Source of the DNA: Persephonella sp.
GTDB lineage: Bacteria; Aquificota; Aquificia; Aquificales; Hydrogenothermaceae
DNA: 37,500 bases
Direction of reading: 5' to 3'
Assembly: GCA_030949555.1 (NCBI GenBank)
Contig: JAUZSJ010000002.1
Span: 1-37,500 of the forward strand
Positions 9,022-17,785 of this stretch are shown here, one piece after another. The translations under genes and the position numbers were made by a program. The notes under the pieces are model-generated. The model did not search any database and was not told the DNA's origin. It saw only the letters and a list, made by a program, of their open reading frames with translations. Each line of letters starts with the position of its first letter. Within the stretch, counting starts at the first letter, position 1.

Positions 9022-10659
9022 TTTCTCTCTTCCTCCTGTATATAAAGATTTCTTATTCTGAAATATCCTTTGAATAATAGACTCATCAACAGATGATAAA
9101 AACGTAGCCTCTAACTCATTCTGCTGTTTTATCCAGTTTTTTATGCATATTATCAAGGGTTTCCAAGAACAGTTTCAGGTGATACAGGTATCTCTACATT
9201 TTTTAGCTCTTCCAATTCTTCCTAATTCTCCACCTCTCAAAATCTCATTGACGGCATACAGAAAGTATGCAGAGACCTGTTATTTTATCAAATTTATCAA
9301 ATCTACTCAATAGCTCGTCCCTGAATAGTAACAATCCTTTCAGTACAATTTTTTCAGGTATGTTCAGATTTCCAACAGGGTTGTCATCTTTCTCAATAAC
9401 TACTCCCTTTGGTTCTACTGACAACAGCTCCACAGGAATGCCTGTACTGTCTGACAGTTCTCTTACATACAGTCCCCTTACATGCTTATCTGGATGATAG
9501 GAAAGCACATCAAGATATAAATCTATGATTTCTTTCCTTTTTTTCAAATCTTTTTGCTGGTTTATTCTGTCCCGTAAAAACAGGAGGAAATCTGTAGAAT
9601 TACTGATGTATTCCTCTACCTTCCTTATTCCCTCTTTTGCAACACTGTCAGGGTCTTTCCCCTTTTCCAAAGGACAGTAATAAACCTCCACACCATACCT
9701 GAAAAGGGTTTTGGCAGCACGAACAGCGGCCTTTTTCCCTGCACTGTCTGAATCAAACATCAGAATAACCTTTTTGACAAATTTTGAAAGGAGTTTTCCA
9801 TGCTGAGGAGTTAAAGCAGTTCCCAGCGTCGCAACCACATTTCTAACACCTGCCTGAAATAATGAGATAAGGTCGAAATATCCTTCTACAACGATGGCTT
9901 CTTTCTTTTCTCTGAGATAATCTTTTGCTTCATAGTATCCATAAAGGATTTTGCTTTTTGAATAAATCTCTGTTTCAGGAGAATTTATGTACTTGGGCTG
10001 TTTTCTGTCATCAACTACCCTTCCTCCAAATGCTACTGTACTTCCCCTGTGGTTTTTTATGGGAAAAATAACTCTGCCTGAGAACTTGTCCGTTTTCCTA
10101 CCATTCTCCTTAAGGGAAACAATTCCAATTTTTACCAGCTCATCAATGGTTATACCCTCTTTGTGGGAGTATTTTAAAAGCTCCTGTGAATCTTTAGGAG
10201 AGTATCCAATATCAAAATGCTCTATAATCTCAGGTCTCAGTCCTCTCCTTTTGATATACTCTTTTGCCTCTTTTGAAGTTTTTAATTTTTCTTTGTAAAA
10301 ATCTTTTATCTTTTCTGTGACAGATATAAGCCCCTTTTTCTCTGCTTTATCTCTTCATCACTGCCTGTAAATCTGACAGGGATGTTGTATTTCTCTGCAA
10401 GCTTTATAACCGCTTCTCCAAATGATATTCCTTCATACTCCATCAAAAATGTGACAGCATTTCCACTTTTACCACAGCCAAAACATTTGAATATGTTTTT
10501 CTGGGGGGACACCATAAAGGAGGGGGTTTTCTCTGTATGAAAGGGGCATAAAGCCCTGTAGTTAGAGCCTGTTTTTTCTAAATTTATGTAGTCAGATATA
10601 ACATCATAAACATTTGAAACTCTAAGAACTTCCTCTACTGTTTCCTGACTTATACCCAT
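9018..10659 (-). CDS. dnaG: DNA primase DnaG
   Basis: Synthesises RNA primers at the replication fork. The N-terminal CHC2 zinc finger is clear (CPFHTEKTPSF and FKCFGCGKSGNAVTFLM). It is followed by the catalytic core (GRVIFPIKNHRGSTVAFGGR, the Toprim EGYFDLISLFQAG, and MFDSDSAGKKAA). Breaks near 10345, 9262 and 9200 split it. After them a TGA appears at 9153-9155, but shifting once more near 9150 continues ELEATFLSSVDESIIQRIFQ to a TGA at 9018-9020 that overlaps the rpoD ATG as ATGA. That gives about 547 residues, closer to normal for DnaG. The last extension is inference. Start ATG 10659 follows CGAGGAA. Confidence 0.9.
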
Positions 10660-10768
10660 TTATTCCTCGTTTTATTCATTAATTAAAAATTTAAATACTT
10701 TTTTATCAAAAGCAATCTGAGTTCGAAAGTTATAAAATATAAAGATAAAAAAGTCTGGAGAAAAAACA

Positions 10769-11838
10769 GTGAACTCATCTGCACAGATAGTTATTGAAAA
10801 GAAAGATACATACAGAATTATATTTAACGATCCTTTTATGGAGCCTGTAATAGTTGAAGATGAAGACAGGTTTAAAAAACTTATATCAGACCTTAAAGCT
10901 GCAGGCAAAAATCAGCTGGCAAGAGATCTGACAGAAAAATGGGTAAACATACATAAAGATGCATTCAAGATAAATTTTAAAGGAAAGTTTCTAAACTTAG
11001 GGCACAGAACTGCTGTAATGGGAATACTGAACCTTACCCCAGATTCATTTTCAGATGGAGGGCTTTACTACAGGAACATAGATAAAGCTGTTGAAAGGGC
11101 GGAGCAAATGTTAGAAGAAGGAGCAGACATTATTGATGTTGGAGGGGAGTCAACAAGACCGGGAGCTAAACCAGTATCTGTGGAAGAGGAAAAAGAAAGA
11201 GTTCTCCCTGTTATAAGAGCTTTAAGAAAAGAATTAGGGGATAACTTTTTTATATCTATAGACACCTATAAGTCAGAGGTTGCAAAGGCAGCTGTTGGAG
11301 AAGGAGCGGACATAGTAAATGACATAAGCGGAATGAGCTTTGACAAAAATATGGCAAAGACTGTGGCATCCCTCGACTGTCCGATTGTCGTAAGCCATAC
11401 AGGAGGCAGACCTGAAAATATGCAGAAAGATGTTTATTACGACGATGTGGTTGCTGAAATTATAAATTTTCTTGAAAGCCAGATAAAAAAAGGTATATCA
11501 GAAGGCATAAGAAAGGACAGATTTATTGTTGACCCGGGGATAGGATTTGGGAAGTATGTTGAGCATAATATAGAGATAATAAAGAGGATGTCCCAGCTAA
11601 AAGTGTTAGGACTTCCTGTACTGATTGGTATTTCAAAGAAAATCTTTCATTGAGATAGTGATAAAAAATCTAACAAAAAGAGAAAATCTACCTCCTGAGG
11701 AAAGGGTTTTTGGCTCACTTGGTGCAACCGCTTTTGCTGTCATGAACGGCGCACATATAGTAAGAACCCATGATGTGCAGGGAAACGGTAGAGTTTTTAA
11801 CAATTTTAGATACAATCAGAGGTTACAGGGTTGTTTGA
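10769..11838 (+). CDS. folP: dihydropteroate synthase
   Basis: Condenses pterin pyrophosphate with p-aminobenzoate in folate synthesis. The motifs VMGILNLTPDSFSDGG, IIDVGGESTRPGA, ISIDTYKSEVA, IVNDISGM, DPGIGFGK and (after correction) KKSFIEIVI are all present. An about 78-residue N-terminal extension precedes the barrel. The GTG at 10769, behind TGGAG, is the best start; no ATG fits. Indels near 11640 and 11787 break the last quarter. The corrected end reads RTHDVQGNVEFLTILDTIRG to TGA 11836-11838, overlapping the cdaA start. Confidence 0.9.
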
Positions 11839-12668
11839 AAGTGTTGACTGGATTATTAATGTAGTAAAATCAATAAGGATTAATGATATTGTTGATATAT
11901 TTCTTGTTGCTGTAATCATATACTACCTGCTGAAGTTTATTATCGGAACAAGAGGCTGGCAGATACTTATAGGTCTTTTTTTTCTCCTTTTTCTGTGGCT
12001 CTTTGCAAAAATTCTGCATCTAACAACCATAGAATGGATTTTTGACAATTTATGGAGTATAGGAATATTTATCCTTATTGTTGTGTTCCAGCCTGAAATA
12101 AGGAGAGGCCTTGCAAAAATTGGTGAGAGAACCCTTTTCAGATACTCCCTTCTATCAAGGAAAAAGGCTATAGATGAAATTATAAGGGCATCAACTTTCC
12201 TTGCAGAGAGAAAAATAGGTGCTTTAATTGTATTTGAGAGAAGCATAAACCTTGAGAACTATACAGAAGGGTGTGTAAAACTGCACGCTGATGTGTCACT
12301 GGAGCTTCTCATATCCATATTTATTCCTCAGACACCTCTTCATGATGGGGCTGTTATCATAAGAGACCAGGAGATTGTTTCTGCACGATGTTTTCTTCCC
12401 CTCACCATAAATCCAAACATTCCCAAAAATATAGGAACGAGGCACAGAGCAGGACTCGGCATAACAGAAGAGACTGATGCTATTGCTCTTATCGTTTCAG
12501 AAGAAAGAGGGAGAAATATCCCTTGCCATTGATGGAAAACTGTATCGAGGACTTGACCCATTAACTCTCAGAAATATGCTTATAAAAGCCCTTGAGATAG
12601 AAAGGCCAGACCTACTGGAAAAATTCCTGAAAAAAATGAAGAGAAGGAAAAAGGATGGAAAAGATTAA
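11831..12668 (+). CDS. cdaA: diadenylate cyclase CdaA
   Basis: Makes cyclic di-AMP from two ATP at the membrane. Three N-terminal hydrophobic spans (about residues 17-95) are followed by the DAC domain: GALIVFERSINLENY, then the catalytic TPLHDGAVIIRD and NIGTRHRAGLGITEETDA (the DGA and RHR motifs). A frameshift near 12505 splits off the end, which resumes as GEISLAIDGKLYRGLDPLTLRNML and closes at 12668. The start is TTG 11831 overlapping the folP stop. The ybbR gene begins inside its end, so folP-cdaA-ybbR is one transcription unit. Confidence 0.92.
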
Positions 12669-13036
12669 AAATGTCATTTTTAATAATCTTCACCTAAAAA
12701 TACTCTCTCTTTTAGTTGCATTTTTACTCTGGCTCAACATTGTAAGTCTTCAGAAAACAAGATTTGAGTTTTACTCAGAAGTAAAAATACTGAACAGACC
12801 TCCAGATATGAAGATAGAAAAAGTTTACCCGGAAAAAGTGCTTATCGTTATAGAAGGGATAAGGTCAAAATTAGACAAGGTAAAACATATCCAAAATAAG
12901 AGTTTATGCAGACGGCAGGCATCTAAAGAAGGGCAAGAATACTCTCAGAGTTTTCGTTTCCCCCAGACAAACAGCAAATTTTAAAGTTATTGAAGTAAAA
13001 CCTGAAAAGGTATATGTTTACACTTCAACTAAATGA
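12655..13036 (+). CDS. YbbR-domain protein, CdaA regulator type
   Basis: One N-terminal membrane span (ILSLLVAFLLWLNIVSL) with an extracytoplasmic YbbR domain (EVKILNRPPDMKIEKVYPEKVLIVIEG). Proteins of this kind (CdaR/YbbR) bind and regulate CdaA in Firmicutes, and the overlap with cdaA supports the same partnership here. A frameshift near 12898 interrupts it; the corrected end reads RVYADGRHLKKGKNTLRVFV to TGA 13034-13036. With a single YbbR repeat it is shorter than Firmicutes CdaR. Confidence 0.8.
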
Positions 13037-13072
13037 TAGAATATATTCTCTCAAAAACGGCGGAGGTAACAG

Positions 13073-15013
13073 ATGTTAGAGTTAGAAATTCAAAAGTTCG
13101 GAAAGTACGAGCTTGAAGAGGGAATTACCATAAAAGAGATTATAAATGCACTGGAAGGAGAAGGTAGAAAAATAAAAGGAGTTATTGGGGGAGTTTTAGA
13201 AGGGGAAATAATAGACATTCATACTCCAATAAGAAGAAGCGGTAGTTTAAGATTCATAACAAAAAAAGACAAAGAAAGTCTTGAACTTCTCAGGCACTCC
13301 CTTGCCCACATTATGGCACAGGCTTTAAAGGAGCTTTACGGTGATGAGAATGTTCATCTTGGCATTGGTCCAACAACAGAAAACGGATTTTACTATGACG
13401 TTGAGATAGAAGGAAAAAGGTTAACAGAAGAAGACCTTCCTGTAATTGAACAGAAAATGAGAGATATAATAGAAAGAAACTGTCCTGTAGAGAGGAAAGA
13501 ATTACCAAGAGGAGAAGCTATTGAACTTTTTGAAAAGAAAAGGGAGATATACAAGATAGACATAATCAGGCATCAGATACCAGAAAATGAACCAATATCT
13601 GTATATACACAGTGTGAATTTGTAGACCTGTGCAGGGGTCCCCACATACCATCAACAGGTGAGGCAGGAGCCTTCAAGCTTGTTTCTCTTGCCGGTGCAT
13701 ACTGGAGAGGCAAAGAAGGAAATCCTATGCTCCAGAGAATTTATGGAGTGGCATTCTGGACAGAGAAAGAGCTGAAAAAATATCTGAACATGCTTGAAGA
13801 AGCAAAAAAGAGAGACCACAGAAAGATTGGGAAAGAGTTAGAGCTGTTTATGATATCTGAAGATGTTGGGGGAGGTCTTGCACTGTGGCTTCCAAAGGGA
13901 GCAATCATAAGAAATGAGATTGAAAGCCACTGGAAAGAGGAACACCTGAAAAGGGGATACAGACTCGTTTACACCCCTCATGTGGGAAAAGAACAGCTCT
14001 GGAAGACAAGTGGTCATGTGGATTTCTACAGGGAAAACATGTTCCCTGAGATGAACATAGAAGAAGAAGGATACTTTGTAAAACCAATGAACTGTCCATT
14101 TCACGTTGAGATATATAAATCAAAACAGAGGTCTTATAAAGAACTACCTATAAGACTGGCAGAACTGGGAACTGTTTACAGGTACGAAAGAAGCGGTGTT
14201 TTACACGGACTTATGAGGGTAAGGGGGTTTACACAGGATGATGCCCACATAATATGCAGAGAAGACCAGGTTGAGAAAGAGATACAGGATGTTCTCCATC
14301 TTATATTAGATACTCTCAGAAGCTACGGTTTTGAAGAGTTTAAGGTATATCTCTCAACAAGACCTGAGAAATCTGTAGGTGATGACAGAATGTGGGATGT
14401 TGCCACAGACTCACTGAGAAAAGCGATAGAAAGCGTGGGACTGGATTACGAAATTGATGAAGGAGGAGGAGCATTCTACGGACCCAAGATTGATGTGAAA
14501 ATAAAAGATGCAATAGGAAGATTGTGGCAGTGCTCAACAGTTCAGTTTGATTTTAACCTTCCTGAAAGGTTTGATATGTACTACATAGGAGAAGATAATC
14601 ACAGACACAGGCCTTACATGATACACAGGGCAATATTTGGTTCTATTGAGAGATTTATAGGAGTGCTGATTGAACATTATGCAGGACTTCTTCCTCTGTG
14701 GCTATCTCCTGTTCAGGCTGTGGTTATTCCTATATCAGATGTTCATATCCCATATGCAAGAGAAGTGAAGGATAAACTGGAAGAAGAAGGTCTGAGAGTA
14801 GAGATTGATGAAAGAAATGAGAGAATGAACAAAAAAATCAGGGATGCAGAGCTTCAAAAAGTGCCATACATGCTGATAGTTGGAGACAGGGAGATGGAAA
14901 ATAAAACAGTGTCCCTCAGAACAAAGAAGAAAGGAAATATGGGAAGTCTTACAATTGAGGAGTTTGTAAAAAGGGCAAAAGAGATAATAAAAAATAAATC
15001 ATTAGAGCTTTAG
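13073..15013 (+). CDS. thrS: threonyl-tRNA synthetase
   Basis: Intact 646-residue class II synthetase charging tRNA-Thr. Domain order: N-terminal TGS (residues 1-60), the editing domain with HSLAHIMAQAL (HxxxH) near residues 76-86 and the paired C and H residues around VDLCRGPHIPSTG, then the catalytic core. The core shows MNCPFHVEIYKS, GLMRVRGFTQDDAHI (motif 2) and RPYMIHRAIFGSIERFIGVLIEH (motif 3). The anticodon-binding domain follows. ATG 13073 follows CGGAGGTAA. It lies 36 bases after ybbR with no clear terminator between them. Confidence 0.97.
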   Translation: MLELEIQKFGKYELEEGITIKEIINALEGEGRKIKGVIGGVLEGEIIDIHTPIRRSGSLRFITKKDKESLELLRHSLAHIMAQALKELYGDENVHLGIGPTTENGFYYDVEIEGKRLTEEDLPVIEQKMRDIIERNCPVERKELPRGEAIELFEKKREIYKIDIIRHQIPENEPISVYTQCEFVDLCRGPHIPSTGEAGAFKLVSLAGAYWRGKEGNPMLQRIYGVAFWTEKELKKYLNMLEEAKKRDHRKIGKELELFMISEDVGGGLALWLPKGAIIRNEIESHWKEEHLKRGYRLVYTPHVGKEQLWKTSGHVDFYRENMFPEMNIEEEGYFVKPMNCPFHVEIYKSKQRSYKELPIRLAELGTVYRYERSGVLHGLMRVRGFTQDDAHIICREDQVEKEIQDVLHLILDTLRSYGFEEFKVYLSTRPEKSVGDDRMWDVATDSLRKAIESVGLDYEIDEGGGAFYGPKIDVKIKDAIGRLWQCSTVQFDFNLPERFDMYYIGEDNHRHRPYMIHRAIFGSIERFIGVLIEHYAGLLPLWLSPVQAVVIPISDVHIPYAREVKDKLEEEGLRVEIDERNERMNKKIRDAELQKVPYMLIVGDREMENKTVSLRTKKKGNMGSLTIEEFVKRAKEIIKNKSLEL

Positions 15014-15091
15014 GCTTCTTGATTTTTATATTTCAGCATAGTAATATATAAAATCATATAAGATATATTCTTATATAAGGGAGAGGAAACG

Positions 15092-15808
15092 ATGAAAAAA
15101 TCAGTCTACCTCTTCTCAGTGCTATTTCTGTTCTGTGCAAAAAGTTTTGGATTTGGACCCCATGAAGGGTTGGACTGTCTTGGCTGTCACGACCCACACT
15201 ATGCAAAGGCGAAAAAAATTTTCAAAGTGAAAAATGATAAATACATAAACCCAAGAACAGGAGAAAAGGTAAAAGACATAAATGCCCTCTGTCTTGGCTG
15301 TCATAATCTTACAGAGTTTGGCGGCGCAGGTATAAGACCTGTATATCTGCATATGACACATCCTGTTGGTATAAAACCGAATCCCAGGATAGCAAAAGTT
15401 CCTGAAAAACTGCTGAGAAATGGCGTTTTACAGTGCGTCAGCTGTCACGACCCTCATCCATCAAATCCTAACTGGAAATACCTGAGGGTCAACACAAAAA
15501 AAGGCTCACAGGTTGGTGTGTTCTGTATGACATGCCACCCTGCAAAAGCTGACACAAAGTACTACGGGGTAAAAGAGATAAAGATATTCACATCTATGAA
15601 CGAGCAGACAGGAAAGGGTGAGTTTTCCCTTGATGACCCTAATCTTGTTATATACAACCCTACCCCTGATTACATTAAACCTTTTGGGGATTACCCTAAC
15701 TCCCTTGTCCCTGCATACACAACTGTTCCAAACCAGCCGTGGATGTACAGCCCTAACCCTGAAAAACTTCCTGAAGAGCTGAAATCCCTGATAAAAAAGA
15801 AAAAGTAA
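15092..15808 (+). CDS. secreted tetraheme c-type cytochrome
   Basis: Signal peptide (about residues 1-20) and four CxxCH haem sites: CLGCH, CLGCH, CVSCH and CMTCH. Several histidines spaced between them (for example HMTHPVG and DPHP) could be distal ligands. Periplasmic electron carrier; the doubled-CxxCH pattern (CxxCHDPH) is like that of small respiratory multihaem proteins. The C-terminal third lacks haem sites and is rich in Pro and Tyr. A 78-base AT-rich gap before it and a ribosome site GGGAGAGG suggest its own promoter. No oxidase or reductase genes adjoin it, so its electron donor and acceptor cannot be inferred. Confidence 0.85.
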   Translation: MKKSVYLFSVLFLFCAKSFGFGPHEGLDCLGCHDPHYAKAKKIFKVKNDKYINPRTGEKVKDINALCLGCHNLTEFGGAGIRPVYLHMTHPVGIKPNPRIAKVPEKLLRNGVLQCVSCHDPHPSNPNWKYLRVNTKKGSQVGVFCMTCHPAKADTKYYGVKEIKIFTSMNEQTGKGEFSLDDPNLVIYNPTPDYIKPFGDYPNSLVPAYTTVPNQPWMYSPNPEKLPEELKSLIKKKK

Positions 15809-15811
15809 AAA

Positions 15812-16545
15812 TCAGTCTTTCCGAATAACAAACTCATTTTTGAACCAGATATCCTGCTAATAGAAGGGTATCTGGATTTTATGTTTTTTAAATGCATGCC
15901 AAATCTGGTAGTAAAGATTACTTTTAGCAAGGGGAACAATTCACACAAGAAGCTCAAACTTTAAGGCACTGTCTCCAAATTCCACGAATCTAACTTCTGG
16001 AGGGGGTTCCTCGAAAACATCTTCAGACGAATATGCAACATCTAACAGAACTTTTTTACCTTTTCAACATCTGAAGAGTAAGGAACTCCAACAGGAATGT
16101 ATAGTCTCACAATGTTATCTGTGTATGACCAGTTTATCAGCTCGCCTGATATAAGGTGGAAATTAGGTATGATAATATCAATATTATCTAATGTTCTCAG
16201 TGTAGAAGTTCTTATACCAATGTCAACAATTTTTCCAAATCTATCCCCAAGTGTAATCCAGTTTCCCCTTTTTACTGTTCTACTGAACAGTATGATAAAA
16301 CCACTTACAAAGTTATTAACAATATCCTGAATTCCAAAACCAATTCCTATACCTAATGCTCCGAGCAGTAGGTATAAGGAGTTTCCAGCTTATCCCAAGG
16401 ACAGAAAGGGTTATAAGAATAATAAGAATAAGGGAGAAGTTGTATATCAGAATATCCACAGAGCTGACAATTTCCTTTCCCTTTGATTTGTAAACGAGGT
16501 ATATCTCAACCTGTATATCTTACTATCTTTGTTATTAAAACTGCC
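15812..16545 (-). pseudogene. MscS-type mechanosensitive channel, 5'-truncated relic
   Basis: The frame reads LGALGIGIGFGIQDIVNNFVSG (the pore helix TM3 block of MscS), then GNWITLGDRFGKIVDIGIRTSTL and PNFHLISGELINWSY, typical of the beta domain. Damage is of several kinds. The 5' half is missing beyond about 16545. There are frame breaks near 16522 and 16055. An in-frame TGA at 15941-15943 stands where W is expected before IVPLAKSN. A TAG at 15857-15859 falls in the C-terminal IPF..QDIW motif. The last codons FKNEFVIRKD end at 15812, four bases from the cytochrome stop. The nonsense substitutions separate this from the indel-only genes and indicate real decay. Confidence 0.75.
15845..15889 (+). 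terminator. putative terminator of the cytochrome gene
   Basis: CCAGATATCC (15845-15854) pairs with GGGTATCTGG (15866-15875) as a ten-base-pair stem with one G-T wobble, followed by ATTTTATGTTTTTT. It is 36 bases past the cytochrome stop, a suitable place. It also coincides with the end of the mscS relic, so part of the symmetry may be coding in origin. Confidence 0.45.
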
Positions 16546-16827
16546 GTATTAGAGCAGGCTCTTGAGGAAAAGAGGTTAGTTTTTCAGGATTTGGAAAACG
16601 CAAGGAAGCTTGCACAGGCAGAACTGAAAGAAAAAGGCGTTTACAACTGGGTTAAATCTTTAAGGGCATTAGTAAGACCATTTATAGCCATATCTTCAAT
16701 TTCCTTTTACATCCTTGCAAAATGCAGCGGTCTGGAGCTTACAGAGTTTGACTATTACCTGATAGGCGGAGTTTTCACATTCTACTTTGGACTTAGAACC
16801 ATAGAGAAAGGACTGGGTAGGGGTTAA
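16545..16827 (+). pseudogene. 3-TM holin-like protein, N-terminus missing
   Basis: The recognisable part starts near VLEQALEEKRLVFQDLENAR and runs ELKEKGVYNWVKSLRALVRPF into hydrophobic segments (IAISSISFYILA and FDYYLIGGVFTFYFGLRTIE). This charged-helix, R-P-F and membrane-helix order is that of the GTA-type 3-TM holin family, which releases phage or gene-transfer particles. The frame is open back to 16483, but those first 20 residues are opposite-strand mscS sequence. The real N-terminus has therefore been cut off at about 16545. The stop at 16825-16827 overlaps the convergent partner gene. Confidence 0.55.
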
Positions 16828-17159
16828 TCGGTTATGACATCTACACCTATATTATAACCGTAATTTTCTCTTAAATATTCTCCAACTTTATTTTTTATAC
16901 TTGCCTTATTCTGGTAAGTATGCAACTATAAATCTTTCTTCTCTTAACACTTCCTTAAGGCTGTTATATAGTTTTCGTCTTATTTCTATCATTTTATTAA
17001 ATGGTAAATTTTTTTTGTGTATACGGCTATTATGTAATCCACATCATCTTCTTTTTCTCCCTCTGATATTCTTATTTCGTCATAAGGTACATTATACTTT
17101 TCTAATAATCTTTTTGTAAGCTCTGCTAATTGTTTAAGAGGAACTTTAACTTTAGGCAT
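16824..17159 (-). CDS. small HEPN-partner protein (second module)
   Basis: ATG 17159 follows AAAAAGGAG, two bases after the HEPN stop. The protein begins MPKVKVPLKQLAELTKRLLE and contains SEGEKEDDVDYIIAVYTKKN. Adding an A to the A8 run near 17013 and correcting near 16905 continues it as KMIEIRRKLYNSLKEVL, FIVAYLP and NYGYNIGVDVITD, about 111 residues. The helix-strand-strand-helix-strand order, and a D-V-D at the start of the second strand, recall minimal nucleotidyltransferases. The diagnostic G-S motif is absent. It resembles the protein at 17530-17785. No recognised family. Confidence 0.55.
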
Positions 17160-17160
17160 T

Positions 17161-17523
17161 TTAAACTCCTTTTTCCACATATGTAATAATACTTTTGGCT
17201 ATATTAATATAAAGCTTGGTTATATTTTTATCAATTGTTTTTAAAAGTTTTCTTTTTTTCACTTTATAGTCTGTATCTATGCGAGCAGTTTTCAGTTCTG
17301 TTAGCAAATCAACAACAAAATCACTATGTTTGTTAATTATAGTTTTTAATACGATTTTATGTAAATCTTCGCTTTCTAGTCCATAAAAATCCCTTATATA
17401 CCATAAAACACCATAATAAGCCCTGCTTATTGCTGACCGAAAGGCAAACTCTCTTTTTTCTCCTCTGGAGCGTTTGCCAAGTTCATAAAGTTCTTCAGCA
17501 ACCTTTAAAAATCCTTTACTCAT
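17161..17523 (-). CDS. HEPN-domain protein (UPF0332-like), second module
   Basis: An intact 120-residue all-helical protein. FAFRSAISRAYYGVLWYIRDFYG is the first HEPN signature (SAxSRAYYxx), LHKIVLKTI is the middle block, and ELKTARIDTDYKV is the R-x4-Y element found where many HEPN RNases have R-x4-6-H. The catalytic His is therefore replaced by Tyr, as in the UPF0332 group, so RNase activity cannot be assumed. HEPN proteins typically pair with a nucleotidyltransferase antitoxin. Here the next gene starts two bases later and is small and unusual. Confidence 0.75.
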   Translation of the reverse strand: MSKGFLKVAEELYELGKRSRGEKREFAFRSAISRAYYGVLWYIRDFYGLESEDLHKIVLKTIINKHSDFVVDLLTELKTARIDTDYKVKKRKLLKTIDKNITKLYINIAKSIITYVEKGV

Positions 17524-17529
17524 TTAACT

Positions 17530-17785
17530 CTACGATGGATTAATAATAACTAAGAAATTTTCATTTGGTATAGTGGACTTTAGTTTTTTTTCTAACTCTA
17601 TTTCTTTTTTTATCCTTTTTTCTGTTGTTCTTATATTTTTTGCTCTAATTATGATGTTATATCTATTTTTTATTTCTTCATCTTGTAATACCCAAAACCT
17701 CGCCTTTGATGTTTTCTTTTTCAAGTAAAGTTTTGATTTTTTCAGCAGTATATCGTCTATTTTTCTTCTTTTTAACTGTAATCAT
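17530..17785 (-). CDS. small HEPN-partner protein (first module)
   Basis: ATG 17785 follows GAGGTAA and overlaps the corrected HEPN stop as ATGA. It reads MITVKKKKNRRYTAEKIKTL, then after a frameshift near 17690 EEIKNRYNIIIRAKN, TEKRIKKEIELEKKL and NENFLVIINPS, about 85 residues. Strand and helix order and hydrophobic positions follow the partner at 16824-17159 (LLEK.N, then Y-I-I-x-x-x-x-K-N, then a charged helix, then F-x-V-x-x-x-P). Sequence identity is low. Basic N-terminus. No recognised family; it might bind RNA or neutralise the HEPN protein (inference). Confidence 0.5.

Noticed and set aside
11625-11864. A separate 79-residue gene after folP
   Set aside because: It starts with S-F-I-E-I, the direct continuation of the KKSF motif of dihydropteroate synthase; it is the frameshifted end of folP.
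7289-12668. Programmed ribosomal frameshifting as an explanation for the broken rpoD, dnaG, folP and cdaA frames
   Set aside because: The breaks are too many, lie in non-equivalent contexts and affect genes not known to use recoding; indel error is simpler.
16097-16330. Plus-strand 77-residue ORF
   Set aside because: Antisense to the conserved beta-domain of the mscS relic.
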